Shown here: in pieces, positions 57,101-64,000 of the stretch
Layout of the letters: the number at the start of each line of letters is the position of its first letter
How positions within the stretch are numbered: position 1 is the first letter of the stretch
DNA from: Aphrocallistes beatrix
Lineage: Eukaryota > Porifera > Hexactinellida > Sceptrulophora > Aphrocallistidae
Length of the DNA stretch: 64,000 nucleotides
Direction of reading: 5' to 3'
NCBI GenBank assembly: GCA_963281255.1
Contig: OY725506.1
Location: 1,779,001 to 1,843,000 of the forward strand
Translations under genes and position numbers: made by a program
Notes under the pieces: generated by a model
What the model saw: the letters and a program-made list of their open reading frames with translations, nothing else
Database searches by the model: none
What the model was told of the DNA's origin: nothing

Positions 57101-60100
57101 ATTCCTAATCGATTTTCTCTTCAGAGCCAGAATGCTCTTACTTCTGGACAGTTTGTTATGCTTACTGGAGGCCATTCTATTGTATATCCAAAAATAGATT
57201 CTGGGGTTGAACTATCTAACTCGAATGAGATTATTCAATTTTTCCTTACTAATCGAGATTTGAATGAGATAAAAAAATTGACCAATCTTGCTACCTACCG
57301 AGATAATACTTACCTAATCCTTAGTACTGGTTCAGTTTTAGACACATCTGGAAACCCTGCTGAAGCCGTTATGAATGGATCTGCTTTAAGAGCGACTTCA
57401 TATGTAATGGACACAACTTCACCCCAACTGCTTAATTTTTCAATTGACCTGAGCCAAGAAGTAGTCACTCTAACATTTTCTGAAACTGTAAATGTTCAAA
57501 CATTAAATTATTCTTCTATTTCTTTATATGGGAATATTTCTACTCTGCAACCAAGTTATACTTTGAGTAATGGTACTGTCACCTCGACTAATGACTTCCT
57601 CGTTTCCTTTTACTTTGATAGAACTGATTTGAACAGAATCAAATTGCTACGTGAATTAATTACGAGTGAAGAGAATTCCTTTTTACAGATAACTACTGGA
57701 GCCATACGTGATATGAATAATAATTCAGTCGTTCCAATTAACATTACTTATCTCCTTCGAATTGAGATATTCAAAGAGGATAGCAATCCACCCACCCTAG
57801 AGCACTATATATTTGACCTTGATGCTGGACTAATCCATTTATATTTTGATGAAACTATTGATACATCCACATTCGATCCTGCACAAATCGTTATTTCAAA
57901 TACTTCCTCTAATACTGGTAGAAGCATCTCCTTGAATGGAGGTAGTGTGAGTGAGAATAGTGAAAATGTTACAATTTTTATTACTTCTACGGATTTGAAT
58001 GTTATTAAGCGATATAGCGATTTAGTAATAGACGAAAATTCTACATTCTTATCATTTTCATCTGCTCTCGCAATGGACATGAATTTCAATTCTATCTCGC
58101 AGTTGGACATTAATAGTGCTATAAACCCAATTCAGTTCATCCCTGACACCACTAGACCAGAATTGATAGGTTTTAGCCTTGATATGACAGGAATAAATCG
58201 TGAATTACCTTTGCGGCTCTCGCTAACATTTTCAGAAACTATTGACATCTCTTCTTTTTCAGCATCTTCATTCACCTTTGTTGACAACTCATCATTACCT
58301 CGCATCACTTTTACCCTCCAGAGTGGCGTTATAATTCCTAATAGCGCGTCAAATTTAGAACTCGAAGTAATTATAGATAACCAAGATCTTGATCAGATCA
58401 AGTCATCACCTCCATTGCTACTATACCCAAATAGCTCTTTCTTATCTACTTTGGATGGCGGTTTCCTTGATACCAGTGATAATCCATTGAAATCTATATC
58501 TCTCACTGAGCCCCTCCCCATAACTGAATATCTCGCAGATCTCTCGACCCCTGTGCTTATTCGGTTTGAATTAGATATGGACACTTCGACACTCAGCCTA
58601 ACTTGGAGTGAGAGAATTATACTTACTTCTTTTAATTTTAGGGGTATCACTCTTCAATCAATGACAGATTTACTTAATTCTCAATCATATACCTTAACTG
58701 GAGCCACATTTCAATATGGATTACTTGAAACAATTTTGCAGATTCAATTATCGAAATTTGATGAAGATATCATAAAAGCTAATATATACCTGGCTATCTC
58801 TAGGGATAGTACATTTTTATCAATAACTCGTGGAATTGTATTTGATCCCGCAAACAACCCATCTCAACAAATAAATCCTGGCTCTGCCCTTCAGGCCGCC
58901 GAGTATGAAACCGAACGTATTCGCCCATTCCTAGTTGCATGGGATATCTTATTTGCTACTAAGACTGTAACCCTCCTATTCTCTGAAACAGTTAATGTGA
59001 CTTCGTTTTTACCAGATGAAATATCGTTTCAAAATAGAAGATCGAGTCCTACTCAAAAATATTCGCTCAGTGGTGGTGATACTCTATCTAATTTTGGTAC
59101 TATAGTTGAACTTATACTTACTAGCTCAGACCTGAATGCAATCAAAGCCCAGGAAGCTCTCCTGACAAATTTGAATAATTCATATATTACAGTTACAGAT
59201 GATGTAATCTATGATATGAGTTTAAATCCTATTCTACCGATATCTGCTGGAAATGCCTTGCAAGTTAGGAGTTTTAATCGGGATTCAATGAGACCATTCT
59301 TAGTAACCTCTTCTCTCAATCTTACTATCCGTTATCTAACTCTCACTTTCGATGAGACTGTTAACAAGTCCAGTCTAACTTTAGGTGGCATAACATTATC
59401 TTCTTTTGATGGACTCAATTATACACATTATTTCCCTGATTCTTCTATATGGGATCAAACCAATTCGCCTACTCTAATCATCCGATTATCTACTTCAGAT
59501 TTTAATGAAATCACTCGAAATCGTATATGCATTACTCAATCAAATTGTTTTATCTCGCTAAAGAACGCCACTATATTTGATATGAGCAATTTGGCTTCAA
59601 TTGGTTTAGTCACTAGATTAATCACAAACTTTTATCCAGATTTATCCCCACCAGTTGTAGTCGAATTCACCGAGTATGATAGTACATATGGCAGGATAAT
59701 CCTAACCTTGTCAGAAACTATTGAAGTTTCCTCTGTAAATTTTACTCAATTAACATTAGTTTCTTTATTTGAGAATCCCATTGAATCTTACACTCTAACT
59801 GATACCAGTTATGTTAACAATTCAGATAGTTCAATATTAGAAATAATTTTGAGCCCCCAAGATCTCTTACAAATCCAGACACGTAGTCAGCTATGTTTTT
59901 CACAAGGTTCCTGCTATATTACACTTTTAGCAAGTTTTCTAAATGATATACATGGAAATAAAATTGTCCCACACATTTTAGGGCAATGGCCTGGTCTTAT
60001 TGCAAAAAAATTCATCATTGACTCACGACGCCCGAAAATATGGTCATTCTCTTTAGATATGAATGCTGGAATATTTAATTTCACTTTTGACGAACCAATA

Positions 60101-63100
60101 GAACCCTCTCTTGTTAACCCTCAATATATCACGATTCATCCTGCCTCTAACACTTCTAATGGCTATCAGTTAACTGCTGCATCTTTTATTGAGGGACAAA
60201 GGAATTACATTTCACTTGGCATCACCCAAAATGATTTAGATGCTATTAAGTCTAGGGATTTTGTGAAATCTCAGAATGATACATTTGTTTCTTTTACTTC
60301 AAATGCTTTCGTTGATTCATCTCTTTCAAATAATCCTGTTTATCCTATCCTTTATACGTCTTCTATTTCACCATTCAGATATATTGAAGATTCTATCCCA
60401 CCTACTATAGAACAATTTTCCCTCAACCTTAACTCTGACCATTTAAATTTCACTTTCTCTGAACCAATTATAATATCTTCACTGAATTTATCACTTTTTA
60501 CTTTGCGATTGGTGTTTGAACAACACATAGAATATTTATCTCCTGATGGAGGCTTGATTCAAGCCTATCCCCTTCCTGGGTCAGCCAACATAGGGATTGA
60601 ACTATCAAAGGATGACTTAATGGTCCTTAAGAATATTTCCAATTTACCTTTATTAAATACTGTCATTGCCCTTGAGGCAGATGGGTTTTCTTTCTCGGAT
60701 ACAGCAAACAATTTTTTCACAGGCATGCTGCTTAACCTATCTCAGCTCATTACTGATATTACTCCTCCACTACTTACAGACTTTATGATTAACATGGATA
60801 TTGGTGAGATTATTTTGTCTTTTAATGATGTCCTTGATCTTTCTACATTTGATCCTCTTGCTCTTGTCTTACAAGATACTGTGAGATCTAATAATAGATT
60901 GGGATTGAGCAGTTTAAGTAGATCGTTTAGTGGGAATGGATACATTATTAATGTTAGTATACACAACTTGGACCTTATCAGACTGAAAGAAACATCCAAT
61001 CTGGTGACTAATATCAACACGAGCTTTATTACTTATGCTGCCTTCCTTGTAGACGACACATATGGCGTTGATGTAATTGCTGTAACAAATGGTAATGCTA
61101 TACAAGCAAGTCACTTTATAGCTGATTTGTCACGCCCTACGCTCCTTGGATTTGATTTAGACCTGAATTATGGGAGAATTATTTTTAACTTCTCAGAACC
61201 TGTCAACGCTAGCTCTTTAATTATTCATAATATACGGATCCAACGATATCAATCCTTCCTTACTAATGATACCTATAATCTTACTGGTGGTATTCCAATA
61301 CGTTTTGAAAATGGGAACTCAATTTCTCTTTACTTGATTGATGTTGAACTAAATATCATAAAACTAGATCTAAATCTTGGCATCCAAACTTCTAACACTT
61401 TTATCGTATTTCCAGACGCCACAATCTTGGATCTTGTTGGTAACGAAGTTATTGGTACCGGAGACAACCTAGCACTCGCAGCTTCAAGAGTGATTGAAGA
61501 CAAAATGGCACCAGAATTTGTCAGTTTCAACCTCGATATGAATAATGGAAAACTCAATATCACATTTAACGAAGCTGTTAACAGTATAAGCGCAAACCCT
61601 AACTTAATTGCGCTACAATCTCAGGCCAATGGCAGTGAAACGGTCAGTAAATACACTTTGTCTAGTAGTACAGCCTCCAATGATAACGGTACGGTTATTA
61701 CAATTTACATCTCAAGTAACGACCTAAATTCTATAAAACTCATAAGGAACCTGGCTCGAATGAAAACGAATACATACATTTCCTTCCCTAGCAATTTTGT
61801 TGTTGATATGAATGGAAATATTGCTCGAAATATTTCAATTGAAATGGGTCAAATAGTAAATAAACTTATTACTGATTCTACTCCTCCTCAACTGCTCTCT
61901 TTTAGTTTTGATAGAAATTTGGGTAACCTTTCCTTCACATTTAGTGAGGTCGTTGATGTAGAGACGTTTAATGTAAATGCATTAACCGCATTGGATAACA
62001 GCACAATTAATACAGATCGTTATCACACATTCAATAATGCCGATATCTCAACTGATGGATACTTCCCTTCTTACTATTTTATACTAAGCAATGCAGATCA
62101 GAACAGTATTAAGAGATTAAACAATTTTTGGACTTTTAGAAATACAACCTATTTAATTGTCAATTCCTCTTTTGTCCAAGATTTATTTTCTAATTATATA
62201 ATTCCTATTTTGGATGGTGAATCAATTCAAGTTACTAACGTATTTCCCGATACCTCTCCCCCAACTCTAGTCGATTTTGAACTTGATTTGAACATTGGTA
62301 AGCTCACACTTTCATTTAGCGAAGTTGTAAATGCTCAATCAGTTATTGAAACTCTAATTACTCTCCAGAATGGAATCACATCACTAATTAATTATACACT
62401 AACAACTAGCCAGGTAGAGCCAATCAATAACAACATAATCAACATTATCATTTCTAGATTCGACTTGGATAATATAAAAACTTTAACATCTCTTGCAATT
62501 TCACCTTCCACCACTTTTATATATCTTGCACCAATGTTTGTTGAAGACACCAGCTTGAATTCCTACCTCGGGATTGGGATTTCTGAAATGACTTCTCAAT
62601 ATAGACCCGATACTACAAGACCTACTTTAAACTCTTTTAACCTTTCGCTTACAACTGAACAATTAATTTTGAGTTTCTCTGAAGCAATGAATAGCATCTC
62701 CTTGAACACTCCACATATTACCATACAAAATTCAAAAATTTCGAGTTCAATTTCTTTTACACTCACCACTCTTTCCTCATCAATTTCAAGTAACGGAAGC
62801 ATCATTGCGATAGATTTAGCAACCGATGATTTAAATACAATTAAAGACGAGGAAAGGCTTGCTATTGATATTAATTCAACCTTCTTATCAATTACAGAAT
62901 TTTCTATATTCGATATGTCAGCTAATCGGATAATTGATATAGTTTTCACCTCTGCTCTCAGAGTTAATTCTTTCTCTGAAGACCTTGTAAATCCAATACT
63001 TCTTTCATTTACTCTTAATGTGGACGAATTTACATTGACATTACATTTCTCAGAAACAATGCATCCTAACATCTTTAATTCAACTGGCCTAAGATTGCAA

Positions 63101-64000
63101 AATTCACAAGTGAACTCAAATCAGCAAGTAGAGTTAACTAATTCTTCACTCTTTTATAGATTCAATGCGACATCTTTTATTATAACAATATCTGAAGAGG
63201 ACATGAACAAGATTAAGTTTTTTAGGGATCTAGCTACGAATACCAATAATACCTATCTTTCACTTTCTAATTACATTGCTTTTGATAGAAATCTTAATCC
63301 AAGTGTTATTATAGAGCCATTTGGTACACTTGAGGTATCACAACTTATAATTGACATGACACCACCTATCCTTCGAGAATTTAGTGTTGATCTGAATCAA
63401 TCTTTAATTTTATTCACTTTCTCAGAAACTGTTAACGTTTCTAGTATTAATTTATCTGCTCTTACTCTATATAATCTCAACTCCTCGAATTCTATCAGCT
63501 ATACACTGTCTGGTGGTAATAATCAAACAGATGATTCTAATATAATATCGATTCTATTTATCAAGAGAGACTTGGATGAATTGACTCGACTGCCTATTTG
63601 TACTGAAAGGGTGGATTGTTTTATTTCGCATACAGAATTGTTCATAACTGATATGATGGGTAACCGGATTGTTCCTATTGAATCCATTAGACCTTTACAG
63701 GCAGATACGTATATAACTGATGCAATACACGGCGAATTAGTGGATTTCCTATCTTTTGATATCAATACCGGTAGGATTATTCTTCTATTTTCCGAAACAA
63801 TGAATGCTTCTTCGGTTAATTTGACAGCTCTGTCCTTAAGCGATCTCGCTACAAGCCCAACCAATCGTATTTATCTAAGTGGAGGTCAAGTAATTTCAAC
63901 AGACAATACAACTATTGTAATTCAATTGAGTTTAATTGATCGAAATCGCCTTAAATCTCTTTATCCTTCTAGACTTTGTAGTATAGAGAACAATTGTTTT
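2..64000 (+). CDS. Giant Ig-like tandem-repeat protein, internal fragment open at both ends
   Basis: One reading frame is open from the first complete codon to the last base, 21,333 codons, with no start or stop of its own here. I located 172 domain starts and every one falls in the same frame, so there is no frameshift and no intron signature. The ~124-residue unit runs: PDTTPP linker, F-x-L-D-L-N-x-G, LTFSEPVN strand, LN-x-(S/T), ITLQ strand, Y-x-LTGG turn, DLN-x-IK segment, LATS-x-N-x-TFLS, D-x-x-GN, next linker. This suggests a beta-sandwich related to SbsA/Big_5-type Ig-like domains, which is a resemblance and not a database result. Sequons are frequent; Trp and Cys are rare, Cys being mostly in C-x5-C pairs. 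No membrane segment, catalytic motif or signal peptide is visible. A secreted or surface filament or adhesin is likely. I do not recognise a named gene. Confidence 0.97.
3500..4261 (+). repeat. Cys-locked domain pair, slots 10-11, copy 1
   Basis: Two successive domains in which the LATS-x-N-x-TFL loop is replaced by C-x5-C. Slot 10 reads LCFNLSDCF (Cys codons 3761, 3779); slot 11 reads LCRQDVNCF (4133, 4151). Slot 11 also carries the one-residue insertion in the first strand (QFLSFDFN). A disulfide bridging the two Cys of each loop is inferred. Confidence 0.88.
6875..7258 (+). repeat. Slot-19 domain with enlarged first hairpin, copy 1
   Basis: Between the opening strand and the LTLIF strand this domain has several extra residues (around LNVGLIDHYV). 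The usual Asp-Leu-Asn-x-Gly turn is expanded. The same enlargement recurs in slot 19 of every complete super-repeat. Confidence 0.8.
7982..8719 (+). repeat. Cys-locked domain pair, slots 22-23, copy 1
   Basis: Slot 22 reads ICRTKSTCF (Cys codons 8225, 8243); slot 23 reads LCTQRGNCY (8597, 8615). Slot 23 has its own signature: the first-strand insertion EFVEFNL, LFVNP after the ITLQ strand, and SPGFIV before the next linker. It closes super-repeat 1. Confidence 0.9.
11996..12727 (+). repeat. Cys-locked domain pair, slots 10-11, copy 2
   Basis: Slot 10 reads LCLVMEKCF (Cys codons 12245, 12263). Slot 11 reads LCSDRQLCA (12608, 12626), with the strand insertion QFISIDLN. Spacing to the slot-10 Cys of copy 1 is 8,484 bp. 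Confidence 0.88.
14555..14977 (+). repeat. Longest single domain, slot 17 of super-repeat 2, with insertion
   Basis: At 141 residues this domain is about 17 longer than average. The opening strands are normal (LLSFSLDLN, LTFSEAV). After the DLK segment comes a Phe- and Leu-rich stretch before the tail (about 14770-14900), which could form an added helix or loop. Slot 17 in other copies is 117 to 128 residues, so the insertion is specific to this copy. Confidence 0.8.
15329..15721 (+). repeat. Slot-19 domain with enlarged first hairpin, copy 2
   Basis: The turn before the LVLSF strand is enlarged (VSSDGNIILPLY). The total length of 131 residues is above the 124-residue average. Confidence 0.8.
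16457..17200 (+). repeat. Cys-locked domain pair, slots 22-23, copy 2
   Basis: Slot 22 reads ICNDESNCF (Cys codons 16703, 16721). Slot 23 reads LCRTRATCY (17078, 17096), with FFENP after the central strand and PPGLVV before the next linker. Confidence 0.9.
19781..20188 (+). repeat. Slot 8 of super-repeat 3 with insertion and CPSC motif
   Basis: This domain has 136 residues and an expanded loop between the central strand and the ITF strand. The loop contains NPICPSCES, with Cys codons 19985 and 19994. C-x2-C could be a vicinal disulfide or a metal site, but nothing else in the domain supports a metal site. The later loop has the N-free form IESTYIIF. Confidence 0.75.
20561..21286 (+). repeat. 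Cys-locked domain pair, slots 10-11, copy 3
   Basis: Slot 10 reads ICTSLSDCY (Cys codons 20816, 20834). Slot 11 reads LCTSRPLCR (21179, 21197), with the strand insertion AFVLFDLD. Both loops keep the T-S of the LATS form beside the first Cys, which shows that Cys replaces Ala at that position. Confidence 0.88.
23885..24277 (+). repeat. Slot-19 domain with enlarged first hairpin, copy 3
   Basis: The turn before the IRLQF strand is enlarged (SSPAGALIGLT). The domain is 131 residues long. Confidence 0.8.
25013..25744 (+). repeat. Cys-locked domain pair, slots 22-23, copy 3
   Basis: Slot 22 reads ICISASSCY (Cys codons 25262, 25280). Slot 23 reads LCARRSTCY (25631, 25649), with LFENP after the central strand and GRGILV before the next linker. 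Confidence 0.9.
29084..29827 (+). repeat. Cys-locked domain pair, slots 10-11, copy 4
   Basis: Slot 10 reads FCRQNNTCS (Cys codons 29327, 29345). It keeps an N-N-T motif inside the loop, so it has both a sequon and the cysteines. Slot 11 reads LCLRNFLCF (29696, 29714), with the strand insertion QFLYFDFV. Confidence 0.88.
32438..32812 (+). repeat. Slot-19 domain with enlarged first hairpin, copy 4
   Basis: The segment TSNGLINVSITF replaces the usual short turn and strand. The enlargement is smaller than in copies 1 to 3. The entering linker lacks its second proline (DEFGAEL). Confidence 0.72.
33566..34318 (+). repeat. Cys-locked domain pair, slots 22-23, copy 4
   Basis: Slot 22 reads LCISPMNCY (Cys codons 33818, 33836). 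Slot 23 reads ICTHRGNCY (34196, 34214), with LFDDQP after the central strand and FPGLLV before the next linker. Confidence 0.9.
37667..38425 (+). repeat. Cys-locked domain pair, slots 10-11, copy 5
   Basis: Slot 10 reads ICTNITICY (Cys codons 37919, 37937), with an N-I-T sequon inside the loop. Slot 11 reads LCTSASNCL (38288, 38306), with the strand insertion RFIFFDLN. Confidence 0.88.
41015..41386 (+). repeat. Slot-19 domain with enlarged first hairpin, copy 5
   Basis: The segment DISDGQPSFVFNF replaces the usual turn and strand. The enlargement is modest. The following strand reads FNFSEP. Confidence 0.7.
42119..42859 (+). repeat. Cys-locked domain pair, slots 22-23, copy 5
   Basis: Slot 22 reads ICIGDISCF (Cys codons 42365, 42383). 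Slot 23 reads LCTYRGDCY (42737, 42755), with LFIGE after the central strand and SPGYIV before the next linker. Confidence 0.9.
46223..46978 (+). repeat. Slots 10-11, copy 6: slot 10 unlocked, slot 11 Cys-locked
   Basis: Slot 11 is normal (ICSLRTNCY, Cys codons 46856 and 46874, strand insertion SFVSLDLN). Slot 10 is the only exception to the cysteine pattern in the window. Aligning its PYLSF to the usual CYLSF puts Val and Pro where the two Cys should be, and an N-A-T sequon lies in the loop (about 46470-46510). Confidence 0.85.
49583..49960 (+). repeat. Slot-19 domain with enlarged first hairpin, copy 6
   Basis: An enlarged turn (MEGGKIPVMI) precedes the HLQF strand. Confidence 0.8.
50699..51439 (+). 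repeat. Cys-locked domain pair, slots 22-23, copy 6
   Basis: Slot 22 reads ICTTQFSCY (Cys codons 50957, 50975). Slot 23 reads ICTYRGNCY (51329, 51347). This slot 23 lacks the LF-x-NP motif but keeps the first-strand insertion (NFVQFNA) and a Gly-hydrophobic tail (SSGLIA). Confidence 0.9.
54764..55522 (+). repeat. Cys-locked domain pair, slots 10-11, copy 7
   Basis: Slot 10 reads LCTSTSNCL (Cys codons 55010, 55028). Slot 11 reads FCRSRVSCF (55388, 55406), with the strand insertion QFLEFDFN. Slot 11 is extended at its end, where extra residues (SERPEKL) precede the next linker. Confidence 0.88.
58145..58537 (+). repeat. Slot-19 domain with enlarged first hairpin, copy 7
   Basis: An enlarged turn (MTGINRELPLRL) precedes the SLTF strand. 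The domain is 131 residues long. Confidence 0.8.
59282..60019 (+). repeat. Cys-locked domain pair, slots 22-23, copy 7
   Basis: Slot 22 reads ICITQSNCF (Cys codons 59528, 59546). Slot 23 reads LCFSQGSCY (59894, 59912), with LFENP after the central strand and WPGLIA before the next linker. Confidence 0.9.
60020..64000 (+). repeat. Super-repeat 8, slots 1-11 only, cut by window end
   Basis: Domain starts, slots 1 to 11: 60020, 60389, 60755, 61124, 61499, 61874, 62249, 62609, 62981, 63353, 63719. Register is kept: slot 3 ends in IAVTNGNAIQA, and slots 10 and 11 carry the expected C-x5-C loops (63599/63617 and 63977/63995). The window ends three bases after the second Cys codon of slot 11. The frame is open, so the protein continues beyond. 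Confidence 0.92.
63353..64000 (+). repeat. Cys-locked domain pair, slots 10-11, copy 8, partial
   Basis: Slot 10 reads ICTERVDCF (Cys codons 63599, 63617). Slot 11 reads LCSIENNCF (63977, 63995), with the strand insertion DFLSFDIN, and is cut by the window end. The linker entering slot 11 has Gly in place of the second Pro. Confidence 0.87.

Larger units (their letters stand above)
51440..60019 (+). repeat. Super-repeat 7, 23 Ig-like domains, complete
   Basis: This unit is 8,580 bp (2,860 residues), the same length as the preceding copy. Domain starts, slots 1 to 23: 51440, 51809, 52181, 52556, 52934, 53300, 53663, 54029, 54395, 54764, 55130, 55523, 55892, 56255, 56627, 57005, 57410, 57779, 58145, 58538, 58913, 59282, 59639. 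C-x5-C loops are in slots 10, 11, 22 and 23. Slot 16 (57005-57409) is long, 135 residues, with an insertion after its LTGG turn. Slot 21 begins with Glu in place of the linker Asp. Confidence 0.93.

Noticed and set aside
191-60019. Assembly artefact producing the tandem copies
   Set aside because: Copies differ at most residues and have private insertions and lost cysteines, which a mis-assembly of one unit would not produce.
1-64000. Introns whose length is a multiple of three
   Set aside because: Domain lengths stay within 115-141 residues and motifs continue through every domain. I saw no low-complexity or stop-rich insert flanked by GT...AG.
1-64000. CRISPR array, tRNA, rRNA or insertion sequence
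   Set aside because: There are no short identical direct repeats with spacers, no structural RNA signatures and no terminal inverted repeats; every part of the window is accounted for by the repeat protein.

Overview
The whole 64 kb window is one uninterrupted plus-strand reading frame (codons starting at positions that are 2 mod 3, from base 2 to base 64000), entering and leaving the window open. That is 21,333 codons, roughly 2.3 MDa of protein, with neither start nor stop inside. It encodes a single giant tandem-repeat protein. No other gene, RNA, promoter, terminator or mobile element is supported, and there is no non-coding stretch.

The basic unit is a ~124-residue (345-423 bp) beta-sandwich-like domain that I can place 172 times, all in the same frame. 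A typical unit opens with a proline-rich linker (PDTTPP), then F-x-L-D-L-N-x-G and L-x-LTFSEPVN. It continues with STLN-x-(S/T) and ITLQ, a Y-x-LTGG turn, a DLN-x-IK segment, LATS-x-N-x-TFLS, and D-x-x-GN before the next linker. The opening, the TFSEPV strand and the D-x-x-GN tail resemble bacterial Ig-like domains of the SbsA/Big_5 kind. That family link is from memory and unverified.

The main discovery is a higher-order repeat. Domain features recur every 23 domains (8,481-8,580 bp, about 2,850 residues). Seven complete super-repeats (191-60019) lie in register, flanked by part of one upstream domain and 11 domains of an eighth copy. Each copy has cysteine-locked loops (C-x5-C) in slots 10, 11, 22 and 23, an enlarged strand or hairpin in slot 19, a one-residue strand insertion in slots 11, 13 and 23, and often a GNALQA-type tail closing slot 3. 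Slot numbering is mine: slot 1 is the first complete domain after a slot-22/23 cysteine pair. The copies are diverged in sequence, so this looks like old segmental duplication with domain number and order kept, not an assembly artefact.

Organism: the DNA is clearly AT-rich. Frequent N-x-S/T sequons at fixed positions, paired cysteines and free use of AGA/AGG arginine codons suggest a secreted or surface protein of a eukaryote, perhaps an early-branching animal, choanoflagellate-grade protist or alga. A 64 kb intron-free exon is unusual for a eukaryote, so a giant bacterial surface adhesin is not excluded. A rod-like or elastic extracellular fibre is the most natural reading; the function is unknown.
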